Below, in pieces: positions 20,127-30,216 of a stretch of DNA of 64,000 nt. The notes under the pieces are model-generated. The model was given only the letters and a program-made list of their open reading frames with translations, searched no databases and was not told the origin of the DNA. The position numbers and the translations under genes were made by a program. Source of the DNA: a bacterium (GTDB lineage Bacteria > Patescibacteria > JAEDAM01 > Absconditabacterales > Absconditicoccaceae); contig JAUMYK010000001.1 in assembly GCA_030528665.1 (NCBI GenBank), positions 79,234-143,233 of the forward strand, given 5' to 3'. Numbering within the stretch: the stretch's first letter is position 1; each line of letters begins with the position of its first letter.

Positions 20127-21269
20127 ATGAGAAACATTAAAATGCGAGTGCTTGTCTTGAGTATACTCTTGACGACAGGATTGGGAACAGTGATGGCGGA
20201 TACAGGGATAAGGCTGATGGTACCTGATTTGCCTTTCGCTTTTTCTGGTATGGCAAGTTTCAATCTCCATCTTCAGGTGGAGCAGTCAGTTCAGGAGCAT
20301 ACTGAGGGGATTTTGACCTTTGAGAGCTGTGGACAAGAACTGACTTTGGGATATCAGGGAGAGTTAAAAAAGGAGCTTCTGACACCAGTAGCTTTGGTGC
20401 CTGGACTACAGTATTTTCCGATCGAGGTCAAGGATCAGCTAGAAAGAGACTGTGACTTGCATTTTCATCTCTGGGATAAAAAGAAAGAGACTTTGCTGGC
20501 TACGACAGGTATTGGGCTAAAATACAAGAGCTGTTATGCACCGATTGATGCTGATCAGGAGCTGATCTTGAGTGGACATTTGGCAGACTTGCCTCAGGAT
20601 GATCAGCATGCTAGCAGATGAGAACAGCAGAAAACTATCCCTTCCTTTCCCCAGGATAAAGCTCATCAAGTGAATACGCAAATATCTAACACAGCCCATC
20701 TTGAAGAAATCAAAAAAATCTATGATCGAGTACTAGAACATCAATTGTTTTCAGATTTAGAGTTTACGCTTGAGAGTTTTATGCAACCATTGACAAGAAT
20801 TGAATTGGCACAGATGATTGTAGCGATGAGTGAAAAGCTAGGGTGGGAACTACAGTCTGAGAAAGTATGTGTATATCAAGACGTGAGTGATGCTTCTGAG
20901 GCGATGAGGTTGACAGCGCAGCAAGTATGTCAATTGGATATTATGGGGATTCATCCCGACCTTAGTGCTTTGGACAACTTTATGCCAGATACCCTTGTGA
21001 CAAGAGATCAGATGGTTACAGTAGTATCTAGGATATTGCGATGAGATTTGTACAATCAAGGACAGACCTTTTATGACCAGCATATCCAACAAGCACACAA
21101 AATCTGACTGATTACCAAGGTAGACCCTGCGATGATCGAGTTGAGAGCTTACTTTTATCTGATGCTCTATAGAGCTACACAGCAGCAGCTCTTCTCTCCA
21201 GTGCAAAAAGAAAACTCCTCTCAGTCTGAGCAAGAAGAGGAAAAAAAGTCAGGATGGAGCCTATGGTAG
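20127..21269 (+). CDS. Exported protein with SLH-like C-terminal module
   Basis: 380 residues. A signal peptide (residues 1-24, LLTTGLGTVMADTG) leads into a beta-rich domain of about 140 residues with Cys pairs. The C-terminal 200 residues form an SLH-like module: PLTRIELAQMIVAMSEKLGW, VCVYQDVSDASEAMRL, VCQLDIMGIHPD, LVTRDQMVTVVSRILRG and IELRAYFYLMLYRA. The same order of motifs (LTRGQLAKMI, VCSFTDA, ACQMGLMGQG, VTRGEFGTTLSRAL, IRGYVMLMLQRA) occurs at the N-terminus of the S-layer candidate at 39991. SLH modules bind pyruvylated cell-wall polymers; the convergent neighbour is a pyruvyl transferase. Three UGA Gly codons. Confidence 0.75.
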
Positions 21270-21275
21270 TTCACT

Positions 21276-22289
21276 TTACTTCTCCAAATTACGCTCAAGT
21301 TTGCTATTATGGATGAGGGGAGTATAAGGCAAATGAAAAGTATGATAACAATAAAGAAAGTGGAGTCTTGATCCAAATCAGGCTTCACTTTTTTGTATAT
21401 AGCTGAGGGTTTCCTCCAAGCTATGTTCATCCCATCTAAAAACTGCTAGATTTGTGTTCAAAAAAGGAGTCCAAAAATCCTGATCCAATCCCAGATCACA
21501 AGGAAAGAAAACAAAGCTTGTATCTTGCTTGAGAAGAGAGGATGAGAGGTGTTTGATCCTACTGAGAGGAGTAATGGGACTACTATTGAGGAGGATGAAA
21601 GAGCTGTGATCCGAGGCGATCTGATTTGGCTTTTTTGCTAAAAAATATGCTAAGATCGAAGTACTAAAATCTCCATGATGGAGGCAAAGGGTCTGCTGAT
21701 TGCCTTGCTGTCTGAGGAGATGTTTGGTGACCTCAAACGAGCTATGATCTCTCAGGAGGAGAGTTTGACTTTTGTTGATCAAAAAACGGCTTAACCATCT
21801 CGTTCGCCACTGCTTTTGTGAGCCGATTCCTCCCCAGAGGCTAAAATGTTTGCTGATGATGCTACGAAAATAGAGGAGCAGATTCCATCCATTATGCGGA
21901 AATTTTCTTTCCTCATCTACTACTTCTCCTCCTCAAAAAATCTTGAAAGAAGAGCGATAGGGATGAAGTCAAAGAAGAGTGATGATATAGTTTTTCCATT
22001 TTCTAGGCAGAAGTTGTAGGAGTTTTCAAAAGAGCGATTGGTGTTGGTAGGTATCGAGTGAAAAAAAATGAATTTTTGATCGATCGACCACACTCCCAGC
22101 CTCCTGATAATACTGGTCAATAAAAGTCAGATTTTTTTTGACTCGTTGCTGCATCCGCTGGGGATCTCCTACCTCGACTACAAGCTCCTCTACGGGATAA
22201 TGCCTAAAAATTTCCTCTACTACGCCAAAAAAAAGGAGTTCATCCCCAAAATTTTTGTATCCATAGTAGCCTTTAAGATAAATATGCAT
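21276..22289 (-). CDS. Polysaccharide pyruvyl transferase (CsaB-like)
   Basis: 337 residues. CsaB-type enzymes add ketal-linked pyruvate to secondary cell-wall polymers, which SLH domains then bind. Family features: N-terminal GYYGYKNFGDELLFFGVVEE, FGGGEV near residue 118, GGIGSQKQ, LLRDHSSFEV, and near the end GFGSRLHFLY, equal to the conserved GxRLH region, then a PLIHNSKLERNL end like the usual YDPKV. At least four UGA codons are read as Gly, including FGGGEV and the AGFGSRLH motif (21378-21380). That last one proves readthrough, because stopping there would remove the RLH motif. The gene is convergent with the SLH-like gene, 6 bases apart, and 18 bases downstream of folD. Confidence 0.85.
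21358..21394 (+). terminator. Terminator of the SLH-like gene, inside the opposing CsaB-like gene
   Basis: Stem AAGTGGAG / CTTCACTT (one G-U) followed by TTTTTT. It lies about 90 bases past the TAG of the plus-strand gene and within the coding end of the convergent gene. Confidence 0.6.
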
Positions 22290-22307
22290 GCTATACGAGC
22301 TGATAAA

Positions 22308-23216
22308 TTAGAGATGATACTGCTTTCGTAGACTAATGACATTGCTAAAGAGTGCTGCAATAGTCAGTGGTCAGACCCCTCCAGGGACTGGGGTAATATG
22401 CGCAACTTGCTCTTGTAGATTGCTAATATCCATGTCTCCTACAGCTTTCCCCTTGAGGTGTCCATAGCCAATATCAATAAAAATCTGATTCTTTTTGTCA
22501 TTGCTATGGGCGGCAGTGATGAGATGGACCGCTCCTGTACCTGCAAAGACATACTGTGCATTTTGACAGGCAGTGACAATCTCTGCTGGAGTATTGCGGA
22601 TATCACAGCATTGGACAATCGCTCCTCTCTTGAGGCACTCGAGGGCAAGCGGTTTTCCTACCACTACACTCTGTCCAATAATGGCAACCCTCTTGTTACG
22701 CAAATCTCCAAGCTGATAATAATCCAAGAGCATCATTACGGCTCTAGGGGTAGCAGGCGTAAATTCCAGATATTCGGAAAAACTTTTCCCTACTAAACTT
22801 CCACCTAATCCATCAATATCCTTGCTTTCATCAATCGCTTGGAGAAAGTGATTTCTAGAAGGGCTAAGGTGTTCAGGCAAAGGAAGCTGAAGCATAATGC
22901 CGATACAATCTTCATCAGTATTCAGGTAGCTTATCAATTCCAAAATCGCTTCAGCATCTTGATATTCCTTGCTCAACAACTGCTCAAACATTTCGCCTCT
23001 CGTATGAGTTTGTTGCTCCTGTTGTCAAAAAACAAAAGTCTGAAGTCAGATGTCTTTTGCATAGTTTTGCTTGTGTTTGACATAGACAGCCGATGAACGA
23101 TTATCTCCGAAAAAGAGGATCGCGATATATTTGGACTGCGGATCAAAGAGCTGAGGAATCTGTGTTTTGAGTTCGAGTTTGACCTGCTCTGCTAGTGGTT
23201 TTCCATAAAGTAGCAT
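22308..23216 (-). CDS. folD: Methylenetetrahydrofolate dehydrogenase / cyclohydrolase FolD
   Basis: 302 residues. Interconverts one-carbon folates and supplies 10-formyl-THF, the donor used by Fmt. Visible motifs: SSAVYVKHKQNYAKDIGL (substrate Lys), IMLQLPLPEHL, KDIDGLGG, RVAIIGQSVVVGKPLAL (NADP site) and ITPVPGGVGPLTIAAL, where UGA encodes the Gly before PLT. Two further UGA Gly codons lie in the first 60 residues, so the real start is ATG 23216, not the ATG at 22991. Probably cotranscribed with the CsaB-like gene, 18 bases downstream. Confidence 0.95.
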
Positions 23217-23362
23217 AGTATAGTATATATAGCATAAAGTGAGAAAAGTATAGTAAAGAGGAGGGAAAAATCAAGTCTGAAAGGTGTTTAGAGAATTTGA
23301 CTTGATTTTATGTTTATAATAGATAGCATCAATGCACTATTACTTGACTGGTAATAGATGTA

Positions 23363-25579
23363 ATGGCAAAAAAAGTACAAAGCATAGAACCCAATATTGC
23401 TGACCTTGCCAATGGTTGGCTCAAAAAATATAAACTTGATTACAAATTAGAGCAAGAATCTTTAAATAGCGAAATAGACAAAGCATTGGATTATTATGCG
23501 TCCAAAAGTGGTGGAACAGGAGGCAATCGCCCTGATGCAAAATTGCTTTTGGAGAATCAATACGGTGAAAAATTCCCTGTTTTGATTGAATACAAAGGCA
23601 AAAAAGATGCGCTTGTCAAATTAGACAACGATAACAATGTGGAAAATCGTACCGCCAAAAATGAGCCGAATTTTAAAAATATCAAAGATTATGCGGTCAA
23701 TGGGGCAGTGCATTATGCCAATGCGTTGCTTCATCATACAGCTTATACCGATATTATTGCCATTGGGATGACGGGCGAAAAGGACGAAAAAGGCAAAATC
23801 CGTCATCAAATCAGCGTGTATTATGTTTCCAAAAAGAATTTGGGAGTGGGGCAAAAAGTCGGTGAGTTTTCTGATTTTTCGTTTTTAGCCAAAGAAAATA
23901 CCGATGCCTTCATTGAGCAAGTGAAAAATCTTTCGCTCTCGCCAGAGGAATTGGACAAACTCAAAGAAAAACGCGAAAAGGAAATTGATGCTAGTCTCGC
24001 CAAACTCAATAACGATATTTACCAAAATGAAAAAGGCTTAGATCCAACCGATCGCGTTTATCTGGTGGCGGCTACTATCATCGCGACTTTGGGTGTACCT
24101 GCAAAAGATGGAGAGCCTGCAGTCAAGCCTTTGGAAAAAGACGAGCTGAAATCCAACGAGATGTCAGGCGAGCGAGATGGCGATATTATCATTCGCCGTA
24201 TCAATGCGTTTTTTAGCAGGAAAAAATTACCAAAAGACAAAAAAGACCTCATTATCCGTACACTTTCCAACACACTTTTGACGGAAAATATCAACAAAGC
24301 TCACAACGGCGAAAGTCAACTCAAACGCGTATTTACCAAAATCGTCGATGATTTGGGAATTTATTACAAAATCGGTTTGACCACGGACTTTACAGGCAAA
24401 CTTTTCAATGAAATGTATTCGTGGCTTCCGTTTGATGGAAATATACAGCGTAACGATGTGGTACTTACTCCGCCATATGTAGCGACTTTGCTCGTAAAAT
24501 TGGCTCGTGTCAATAAAGACAGCTATGTTTGGGATTTTGCCACAGGTTCGGCAGGGCTTTTGGTGGCAGCGATGAATGAAATGCTCAAAGATGCCAAAGA
24601 GAATATCCATTCGCCAGAGGAATTGCACCTCAAAGAAGCCCATATCAAAGGCAAGCAACTTTTAGGGCTTGAATTATTGTCCAGTGTGTATATGTTGGCA
24701 ATTTTGAATATGATTATGATGGGCGATGGAAGTTCTAATATCATCAATAAAAACTCACTCACGGATTTTGACGGAAATTATGGCTTTGGCAATAAAGACG
24801 AAAAATTCCCCGCTGATGCCTTTATTCTCAATCCGCCGTATTCTGCTGATGGCAATGGAATGAACTTTGTGGAAACCGCCTTGGGTATGATGCACAAAGG
24901 TTATGCGGCAATCATTATTCAAAACTCGGCAGGAAGTGGTAAGGCAAAGGAAATCAACCAACGCATTTTGCAAAAACATACGCTCATTGCCAGTATCAAA
25001 ATGCCAATTGATTTATTTATCGGAAAATCCAGCGTACAGACCAATATTTATGTCTTCAAAGTGGGGGAAAAACACAAAGAAAAATCGATTGTTAAATTTA
25101 TTAATTTTAGTAATGACGGCTATACGCGTACCAATCGTAAAAAGGCAAGTAATAACCTCAAAGACACCGACAGAGCCAGAGAACGCTATCAAGAAGTGGT
25201 AGATTTGGTGGAATTTGGAAAAAACCAACTCAATATTTTTACTGAAAAAGAATATTATGAAAATACCATTGCTACAAAAATAGACACTACTAAAGAAGAA
25301 AATGCACTTGCGCAGGCTAAGATAGTTCTTGAATCTTATGGAGATAAAGAAAGCGTAGCATTTAAAAAAGCAGAAGAAAAATATTTTGCGGTTTTAGAAA
25401 AATTAGAGCCTTTACTACAACATAATAACAAAGTAGGTGCCGACTGGAACCAAACCGCTCCGATTGACACCAAGCCAACACTGGATGATTTTAAAAAGAC
25501 CGTTTCCGATTATCTGGCGTGGGAAGTTTCTAATTTATTAAAAAAACAAGATAAAACCGACGACCGCCTGGGAAAATAG
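23363..25579 (+). CDS. Fused restriction-modification subunit (PD-(D/E)xK nuclease + N6-adenine methylase), BcgI-like
   Basis: 738 residues. The N-terminal 160 residues carry a PD-(D/E)xK-like pattern (RPDAKLLLENQYGEKFPVLI followed by EYKGK), so a nuclease is fused ahead of the methylase. Residues about 330-600 are a type I HsdM-like N6-adenine methyltransferase: VLTPPYVATLLVKLA, DFATGSAGLLVAAM and the catalytic ILNPPYSADG (NPPY). The C-terminus ends in a helical arm that would contact the specificity subunit. Length and order match BcgI-type (type IIB) A subunits rather than a plain HsdM of about 500 residues, and no hsdR is present. No UGA in 738 codons, GGC and CGC/CGT use higher than the neighbours: signs of recent transfer from a standard-code donor. 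Confidence 0.82.
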   Translation: MAKKVQSIEPNIADLANGWLKKYKLDYKLEQESLNSEIDKALDYYASKSGGTGGNRPDAKLLLENQYGEKFPVLIEYKGKKDALVKLDNDNNVENRTAKNEPNFKNIKDYAVNGAVHYANALLHHTAYTDIIAIGMTGEKDEKGKIRHQISVYYVSKKNLGVGQKVGEFSDFSFLAKENTDAFIEQVKNLSLSPEELDKLKEKREKEIDASLAKLNNDIYQNEKGLDPTDRVYLVAATIIATLGVPAKDGEPAVKPLEKDELKSNEMSGERDGDIIIRRINAFFSRKKLPKDKKDLIIRTLSNTLLTENINKAHNGESQLKRVFTKIVDDLGIYYKIGLTTDFTGKLFNEMYSWLPFDGNIQRNDVVLTPPYVATLLVKLARVNKDSYVWDFATGSAGLLVAAMNEMLKDAKENIHSPEELHLKEAHIKGKQLLGLELLSSVYMLAILNMIMMGDGSSNIINKNSLTDFDGNYGFGNKDEKFPADAFILNPPYSADGNGMNFVETALGMMHKGYAAIIIQNSAGSGKAKEINQRILQKHTLIASIKMPIDLFIGKSSVQTNIYVFKVGEKHKEKSIVKFINFSNDGYTRTNRKKASNNLKDTDRARERYQEVVDLVEFGKNQLNIFTEKEYYENTIATKIDTTKEENALAQAKIVLESYGDKESVAFKKAEEKYFAVLEKLEPLLQHNNKVGADWNQTAPIDTKPTLDDFKKTVSDYLAWEVSNLLKKQDKTDDRLGK

Positions 25580-25629
25580 AAGCCCACTTAACCGAAGAAC
25601 TCCAACAAGTTAAGTGGGCAGAATATAGA

Positions 25630-26727
25630 TTGGGGGATTTGTTTGAAAGTTTTAATGGGAATTTTGATATTAAAAAAGAACATATTAATGATGTTGGAGA
25701 TTATGTTGTAACTGCTGGGCTGAGCAATAATGGAATTTTAGGAAAAACAGATGTTGAGGCAAGGATATTTGATAAAAATACTATAACTATTGATATGTTT
25801 GGTAATGCTTTTTATCGTCAATTTCCGTATAAAATGGTTACTCACGCAAGAGTTTTCTCCTTGAAACCACTTTTTGAAATAACTCAAAAACAAGGTTTAT
25901 TTATAGCAAATTTATTACACTTTTTAAAATATGGATTTGGCTATGAAAATATGTGTTCTTGGGCTAAAATTGAAGATAAAAAAATCCCCCTTCCTGTTCG
26001 TGGAGATGAAAGTGTAAAAAAGCAAGAAGAAATGCTAGGTCTGATTGCCTTTGATTTTATGGAGCATTTTATTTCGCAGCTCGAGGCGTTCCGCCTCTCG
26101 CAGCTCGAGGCGTATCTCTTAGTTACTGGACTTAAAGACTACACCCTAACCACCGCCGAACAGCAAGCCCTCACCGATTTTGAAAACGGTAAAGTGCAGT
26201 GGGGGGAGTTTGCCTTTGAGAATATTTTTGACACTATCAAGCAGGGCAGAAGGTTGAAAAAAGACGACCAAATAGCAGGAGATATTCCTTTTGTGATGGC
26301 TGGGATCACTAATACAGGTGTAGTTAATTATATTTCAAATCCAGTGGCAACTTTCCCAAAAAATTCTATTACGATAGATATTTTTGGCAATGCTTTTTAT
26401 AGAAATTATGATTTTGGGGCAGGAGATGATACGGGGGTGTATTGGAACTCTAAAAAAGAACTTTCAAAAGAAGCAATGCTGTTTTTAACCAAAGCATCAG
26501 AAAAGGCATTGGAAGGGAAATTTTCGTATGGTAAAAAGTTGAGAAGTTCACAAAGTTTGAAATTTAAAATAATGCTTCCCACCCAAAATCAAATACCTGA
26601 CTACGACTATATGCAACTATTCATTTCCGCCGTGCAAAAACTCGTTATCAAAAATGTAGTGTTGTATGCGGATAGGAAAATTGAGGCGACAAGGGATGTG
26701 ATAGGGAATAAAATAATTTGAATTTAA
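25630..26727 (+). CDS. Restriction-modification specificity subunit (HsdS / BcgI-B-like)
   Basis: Two target-recognition halves of about 170 residues with the same pattern: WAEYRLGDLFESFNGNFDI ... ITIDMFGNAFYRQF and WGEFAFENIFDTIKQGRRL ... ITIDIFGNAFYRNY. Between them lies SQLEAFRLSQLEAYLL, an exact tandem spacer repeat (26071-26113). The subunit selects the DNA sequence for the fused nuclease-methylase upstream. TTG 25630 is the only standard start downstream of the previous stop, but similarity (KWAEYR) continues upstream to about 25576, so initiation may be non-standard. TGA at 26719 is followed two codons later by TAA at 26725; the donor would have stopped at the TGA, this host reads on for Gly-Ile. 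Confidence 0.8.
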
Positions 26728-26734
26728 TAAAAAC

Positions 26735-26766
26735 AAGCTAGTCTTCCTAGTGGAGGCAGCTTTTTA
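26735..26766 (+). terminator. Terminator after the specificity subunit gene
   Basis: AAGCT ... AGCTT outer stem and CTTCC / GGAGG inner stem, followed by TTTTT. Confidence 0.65.
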
Positions 26767-26798
26767 ATATGAAATGTAGACCTTGCAACAAGAGGGGA

Positions 26799-28037
26799 CT
26801 ACTGCCCATGGAGCTGCTGATAAAGAAGTTGTTTTGCTTCCTCAAGCTGATTGTCAATACGCTGCTCTACATAGCCAGTTCCATCAAAAACTACCTCAAT
26901 ATCTGGCACAATACCGACCTCATCAATGCTTGTCCCCTTAGGACCATACCGCTTTCCTATCGTATATTTGAGTGAACTATTGTTGTCAAAATCTGACAAA
27001 GTTTGGATACTTCCCTTTCCAAAGGATTCCTCCCCTACAATCAGGATATTACGATTTTCTCTCAATGCGAGTGCCAAAATTTCACTTGCACTTGCACTGA
27101 GCTGATTGATCAGGATGACCATAGGGATATGACTTAGCTCTCCAAACCCCTTACTATGATAGAGTACATCTTCGTAATTGCGATACTTGGTCTGTACTAC
27201 CAAGGACTCAGGCTCCAAAAAATGTCCTGCAAGGTCCACAGCTGAGGTCAGGAGTCCTCCTCCATTACTCCTCAGATCGAGAATAATCGCCTCTACCTTT
27301 TCATCCAAAAAATGAGTGATCGCCTGATTCATCAGTTTATTGGTCTGATCGCCAAAGATAGAGACTTCCAGATGCCCAATACGCTGACCGCTGAGCATCA
27401 ATACTTCTCCCTTTACAGAGGGAATATCAATAATATCTCTTATGACCTTGAGTGTCAAATAGGACTTTTCTCCAGATTTATCTACCCTTTCGATAAAAAG
27501 TTCTACTTCACTGCCCTTTTCCCCTCTGATCTGACTGACTGCTTCAAAGGTTGTGAGTTCTTTGGTTTCTCCAGTGCCGATCAGGATAATTCTATCCAAA
27601 GGCTGAACTCAGGCTTGAAAGGCTGGTGATCCTTTGATGACTTCATCCACCTGAATATAGTAATCTTTTTTGCTAACTACAGCACCGATACCTTCGATCT
27701 GCCCTGCTCACTCAAGCTCCTGCTGGAGTCCAGAAAAGGCTTCACTATCAAGATAGGCGGTATAGGGGTCTCAGAGTGCATCGACATAAGCCTTGGTCGC
27801 CTCATCGATCATATGACTTTTCCCACTGAGGAGAGCTTCTTGATCAAAATAGTCTTGCTCAAGGACTTGATCTACAAGCTCCATACGCAGATATTTTTGT
27901 TGGACATCGGAGAAAAAATTGTAGAGTTTTTCGTGACTGTTATGGCTTTTCCATAACATACCTCCTGCTCCTATAATCAATCCTAACAGAAAAATAATGC
28001 TCAATTGCCAGTAGTGGTTTTCTTTTTTTTCTCACAT
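26799..28037 (-). CDS. C-terminal processing protease (S41, CtpA-like)
   Basis: 412 residues. N-terminal membrane anchor (about 14-32, IIFLLGLIIGAGGML) places the protease outside. PDZ domain: KGSPAFQAGVQPLDRIILIG. S41 catalytic core: ILDLRSNGGGLL, catalytic Ser in SASASEILALAL and Lys in EESFGKGSIQTL. These proteases trim exported or wall-linked proteins. UGA is read as Gly at least four times, including codon 2 and the PDZ AGVQP. Real start is ATG 28037; without recoding the gene would appear as two or three pieces. Ends in TAG 26799-26801. Confidence 0.93.
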
Positions 28038-28099
28038 TCAGCTTGTATCCAACAATAAAAACTTTAGACTCTAGTCTAGTTATTTACCTCCTATTTGCA

Positions 28100-28888
28100 A
28101 TGAAGAAAACAAAAAAATCCAAAAACCTGATCCTCAGACCCAATCTCTACGACTATCTCAAACTCCTTGCCATCCTTACGATGATTGTTGATCATATAGG
28201 ATATTACCTTTACCCAGAGCTGGAACTTTTGAGATGGATAGGGAGATTTGCATTTCCGATTTTTCTTTTTTTAGTTGGTTTCAATGGAAAATATCAGCGA
28301 AAATGGTCGCTAGCGATACGGGCAATCGGATTACGAGCTGCGATGGCAGGACGATACTATATGACAGGTATTGGCTCCTGGACTGCTAATATTTTAGTGG
28401 TGATTGTGCTGGTAAGGATGCTGTTGCACTTTGTTTCGACAAGAATACAGGGGCAAGCTTACTGGTGGATGAGTATGAGTAGTGTGCTGCTCTTTGCTAT
28501 GCATCCTCGATTGAAAGGATGGCTGGACTATGGGAGTTTGGGATTTTTTTTCGCATTGCGAGGAATGCTTGCACATCAGCAGTCAGTTTCCCATTTTTTT
28601 CTTGGAGGAGCGGCAATGTTGGGACTCTGGATTCAAAATATGCTGGTATTCCAGTTTGGCTATGCGAGCGGGGAATGATGGTGGCTACGAGCATTATGAT
28701 GGGGTTATGTTCTCCTCTATCTCCTCTTGCTCCTCCTGACCAAAAGTAATCTTAGGCTCAGATGGCAGTCGCATTGGGATATATGTGTAGTGCGAATTTC
28801 TCGTAATGCACTTTTGATCTACGGTCTCCATATCTTAGTCTTACTCTTGCTTGCAGAGCTAAGGAGGATGGGGATTTTCTCAGCTTAA
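28100..28888 (+). CDS. TraX-like membrane protein
   Basis: 262 residues with about seven membrane segments. N-terminal signature YDYLKLLAILTMIVDHIGYY and LRWIGRFAFPIFLFLVGF match TraX family proteins, integral membrane acyltransferase-like proteins that in F plasmid acetylate pilin. ATG 28100 fits the family start. One UGA Gly at 28676-28678 links the last membrane part (GEGWWLRALWWGYVLLYLL). Substrate unknown. It is divergent from the protease gene. Confidence 0.7.
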
Positions 28889-29031
28889 GGACTACTGATT
28901 TCTTGAGTATCTTCTCTTGGGGCGAATACGCTTGCAATTTCCTTTGCTTTGGCTATAGTCAACAATGTTTTATATCTTAATCATCACAAATGGAGGAAAT
29001 CTTGTGTTCCCATCAGTGAGGATGTGCGAGA

Positions 29032-29610
29032 TTGGAGGCAACTTTGCCAAATTTTGATCTCACACTCTACAATCCTCAGACTGATGATGTAGAGAGAAAA
29101 ATGATGAAAGACTATAGAGGAAAATGGACCGTTTTGTGTTTCTATCCAGCAGATTTTACTTTCGTTTGCCCAACTGAACTCAAAGACCTCGGCAAGAGAT
29201 TTGAAGAGATTCAGGCAATGGGAAATGTCGAAGTGCTAGCAGTCAGTGTTGATTCTGTCTTCTCTCACAAATCACGATTGGAATCTGAGCCGATGCTCGC
29301 GGATTTCAAATTCCCTATGGTCAGCGATAGAACAACCGTACTTTCCAGATATTTCGGTATTCTCAATCAAGAAAGCGGAAATTCTGAGAGAGGAACTTTC
29401 ATTATCTCTCCTGATGGAGTATTGAAGACCATCGAAATCCACACTGATGCTGTGGGAAGAAGTGCAAAAGAACTCGTAAGAAAGCTCTATGCGCTCAAAT
29501 TTGTCTCTGAAAATCAGGGACACGCTTGTCCTGCCAGCTGGGAAAACGATATGAAGACCATGCAACCTTCTATCAAAAAAGCTGGAAATGCTGAGTCAGC
29601 AATCGATTAG
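29032..29610 (+). CDS. 2-Cys peroxiredoxin (AhpC/Prx family)
   Basis: 192 residues. Reduces peroxides. Peroxidatic Cys in PADFTFVCPTELKDL and resolving Cys in GHACPASWEND; the YF-like tail is replaced by a short end. No UGA codon and strong codon bias, suggesting high expression. The start is a TTG at 29032; another in-frame TTG at 29002 is preceded by TGGAGGAAATC and would add ten residues, one of them UGA-coded. I keep 29032 because the protein then begins at the family start. Cupin gene follows by 27 bases. Confidence 0.9.
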   Translation: MEATLPNFDLTLYNPQTDDVERKMMKDYRGKWTVLCFYPADFTFVCPTELKDLGKRFEEIQAMGNVEVLAVSVDSVFSHKSRLESEPMLADFKFPMVSDRTTVLSRYFGILNQESGNSERGTFIISPDGVLKTIEIHTDAVGRSAKELVRKLYALKFVSENQGHACPASWENDMKTMQPSIKKAGNAESAID

Positions 29611-29637
29611 TTTTTATTCTTTATACTTATAGATACG

Positions 29638-30048
29638 ATGAAAGGTTATCACGCAAACATTGAACAACTCACTTTGGACAATCAAAACTTTAGACAAGTC
29701 CTCTATACGCTCAAAGGACTTCAGCTCGTAGCGATGTCACTCCAGCCAGGAGAGGATATTGGAGAGGAAATCCATCACGAAAACGATCAATTCTTTAGAT
29801 TCGAATCTGGGAAAGGAAAAGTAATCGTAGATGATATGGTGTATGAAGTAGAAGATGGTTCTGCAGTGGTAATTCCTATGGGAGCAAACCACAATGTGAT
29901 CAATACTTCTGAGACCGAACCTTTGAAACTGTATACGATCTATACCCCTGCTCATCACAAAGATGGAGTGATTCATGCTACTAGAGAGATCGCAGAAGAG
30001 GCTGAGGAAGCTGGTACTGATGAATTTGATGGTACTACTTCAGAATAA
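29638..30048 (+). CDS. Cupin-domain protein
   Basis: 136 residues, one cupin fold. Metal-binding motif 1 is GEEIHHENDQFFRFESGKG and motif 2 GANHNVIN. No UGA codon. The acidic C-terminus (EEAEEAGTDEFDG) is probably disordered. Cupins of this size are sugar isomerase-like or small-molecule dioxygenases; substrate not predictable. Same operon as the peroxiredoxin. Confidence 0.85.
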   Translation: MKGYHANIEQLTLDNQNFRQVLYTLKGLQLVAMSLQPGEDIGEEIHHENDQFFRFESGKGKVIVDDMVYEVEDGSAVVIPMGANHNVINTSETEPLKLYTIYTPAHHKDGVIHATREIAEEAEEAGTDEFDGTTSE

Positions 30049-30097
30049 TCCAACTCCAAAAGCTTAACGCTGATGGTAATGAAAAAAATAGTAAAAG

Positions 30098-30126
30098 ACT
30101 GATTTCCTTGATGGAGTCAGTTTTTT
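30098..30126 (+). terminator. Terminator after the cupin gene
   Basis: ACTGA / TCAGT outer stem and TTCC / GGAG inner stem with one bulge, followed by TTTTTT. Confidence 0.7.
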
Positions 30127-30156
30127 CTTTCGATTTCAAAGTCTTTGCACGAGAGG

Positions 30157-30190
30157 ACAAAAAAAGCCCAAGCGTTTCTCACTAGGCTTT
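30157..30190 (-). terminator. Terminator of the pyrophosphatase gene
   Basis: On the minus strand AAGCCTAG and CTTGGGCTT pair, followed by a T7 run; 27 bases beyond the TAA. Confidence 0.65.
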
Positions 30191-30216
30191 TGAGAGTATA
30201 AAATATACGAGTCCTT

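Noticed and set aside
23363..26727. Ordinary type I system missing its hsdR
   Set aside because: The methylase subunit is 738 residues with a nuclease-like N-terminal domain, so no separate hsdR is needed.
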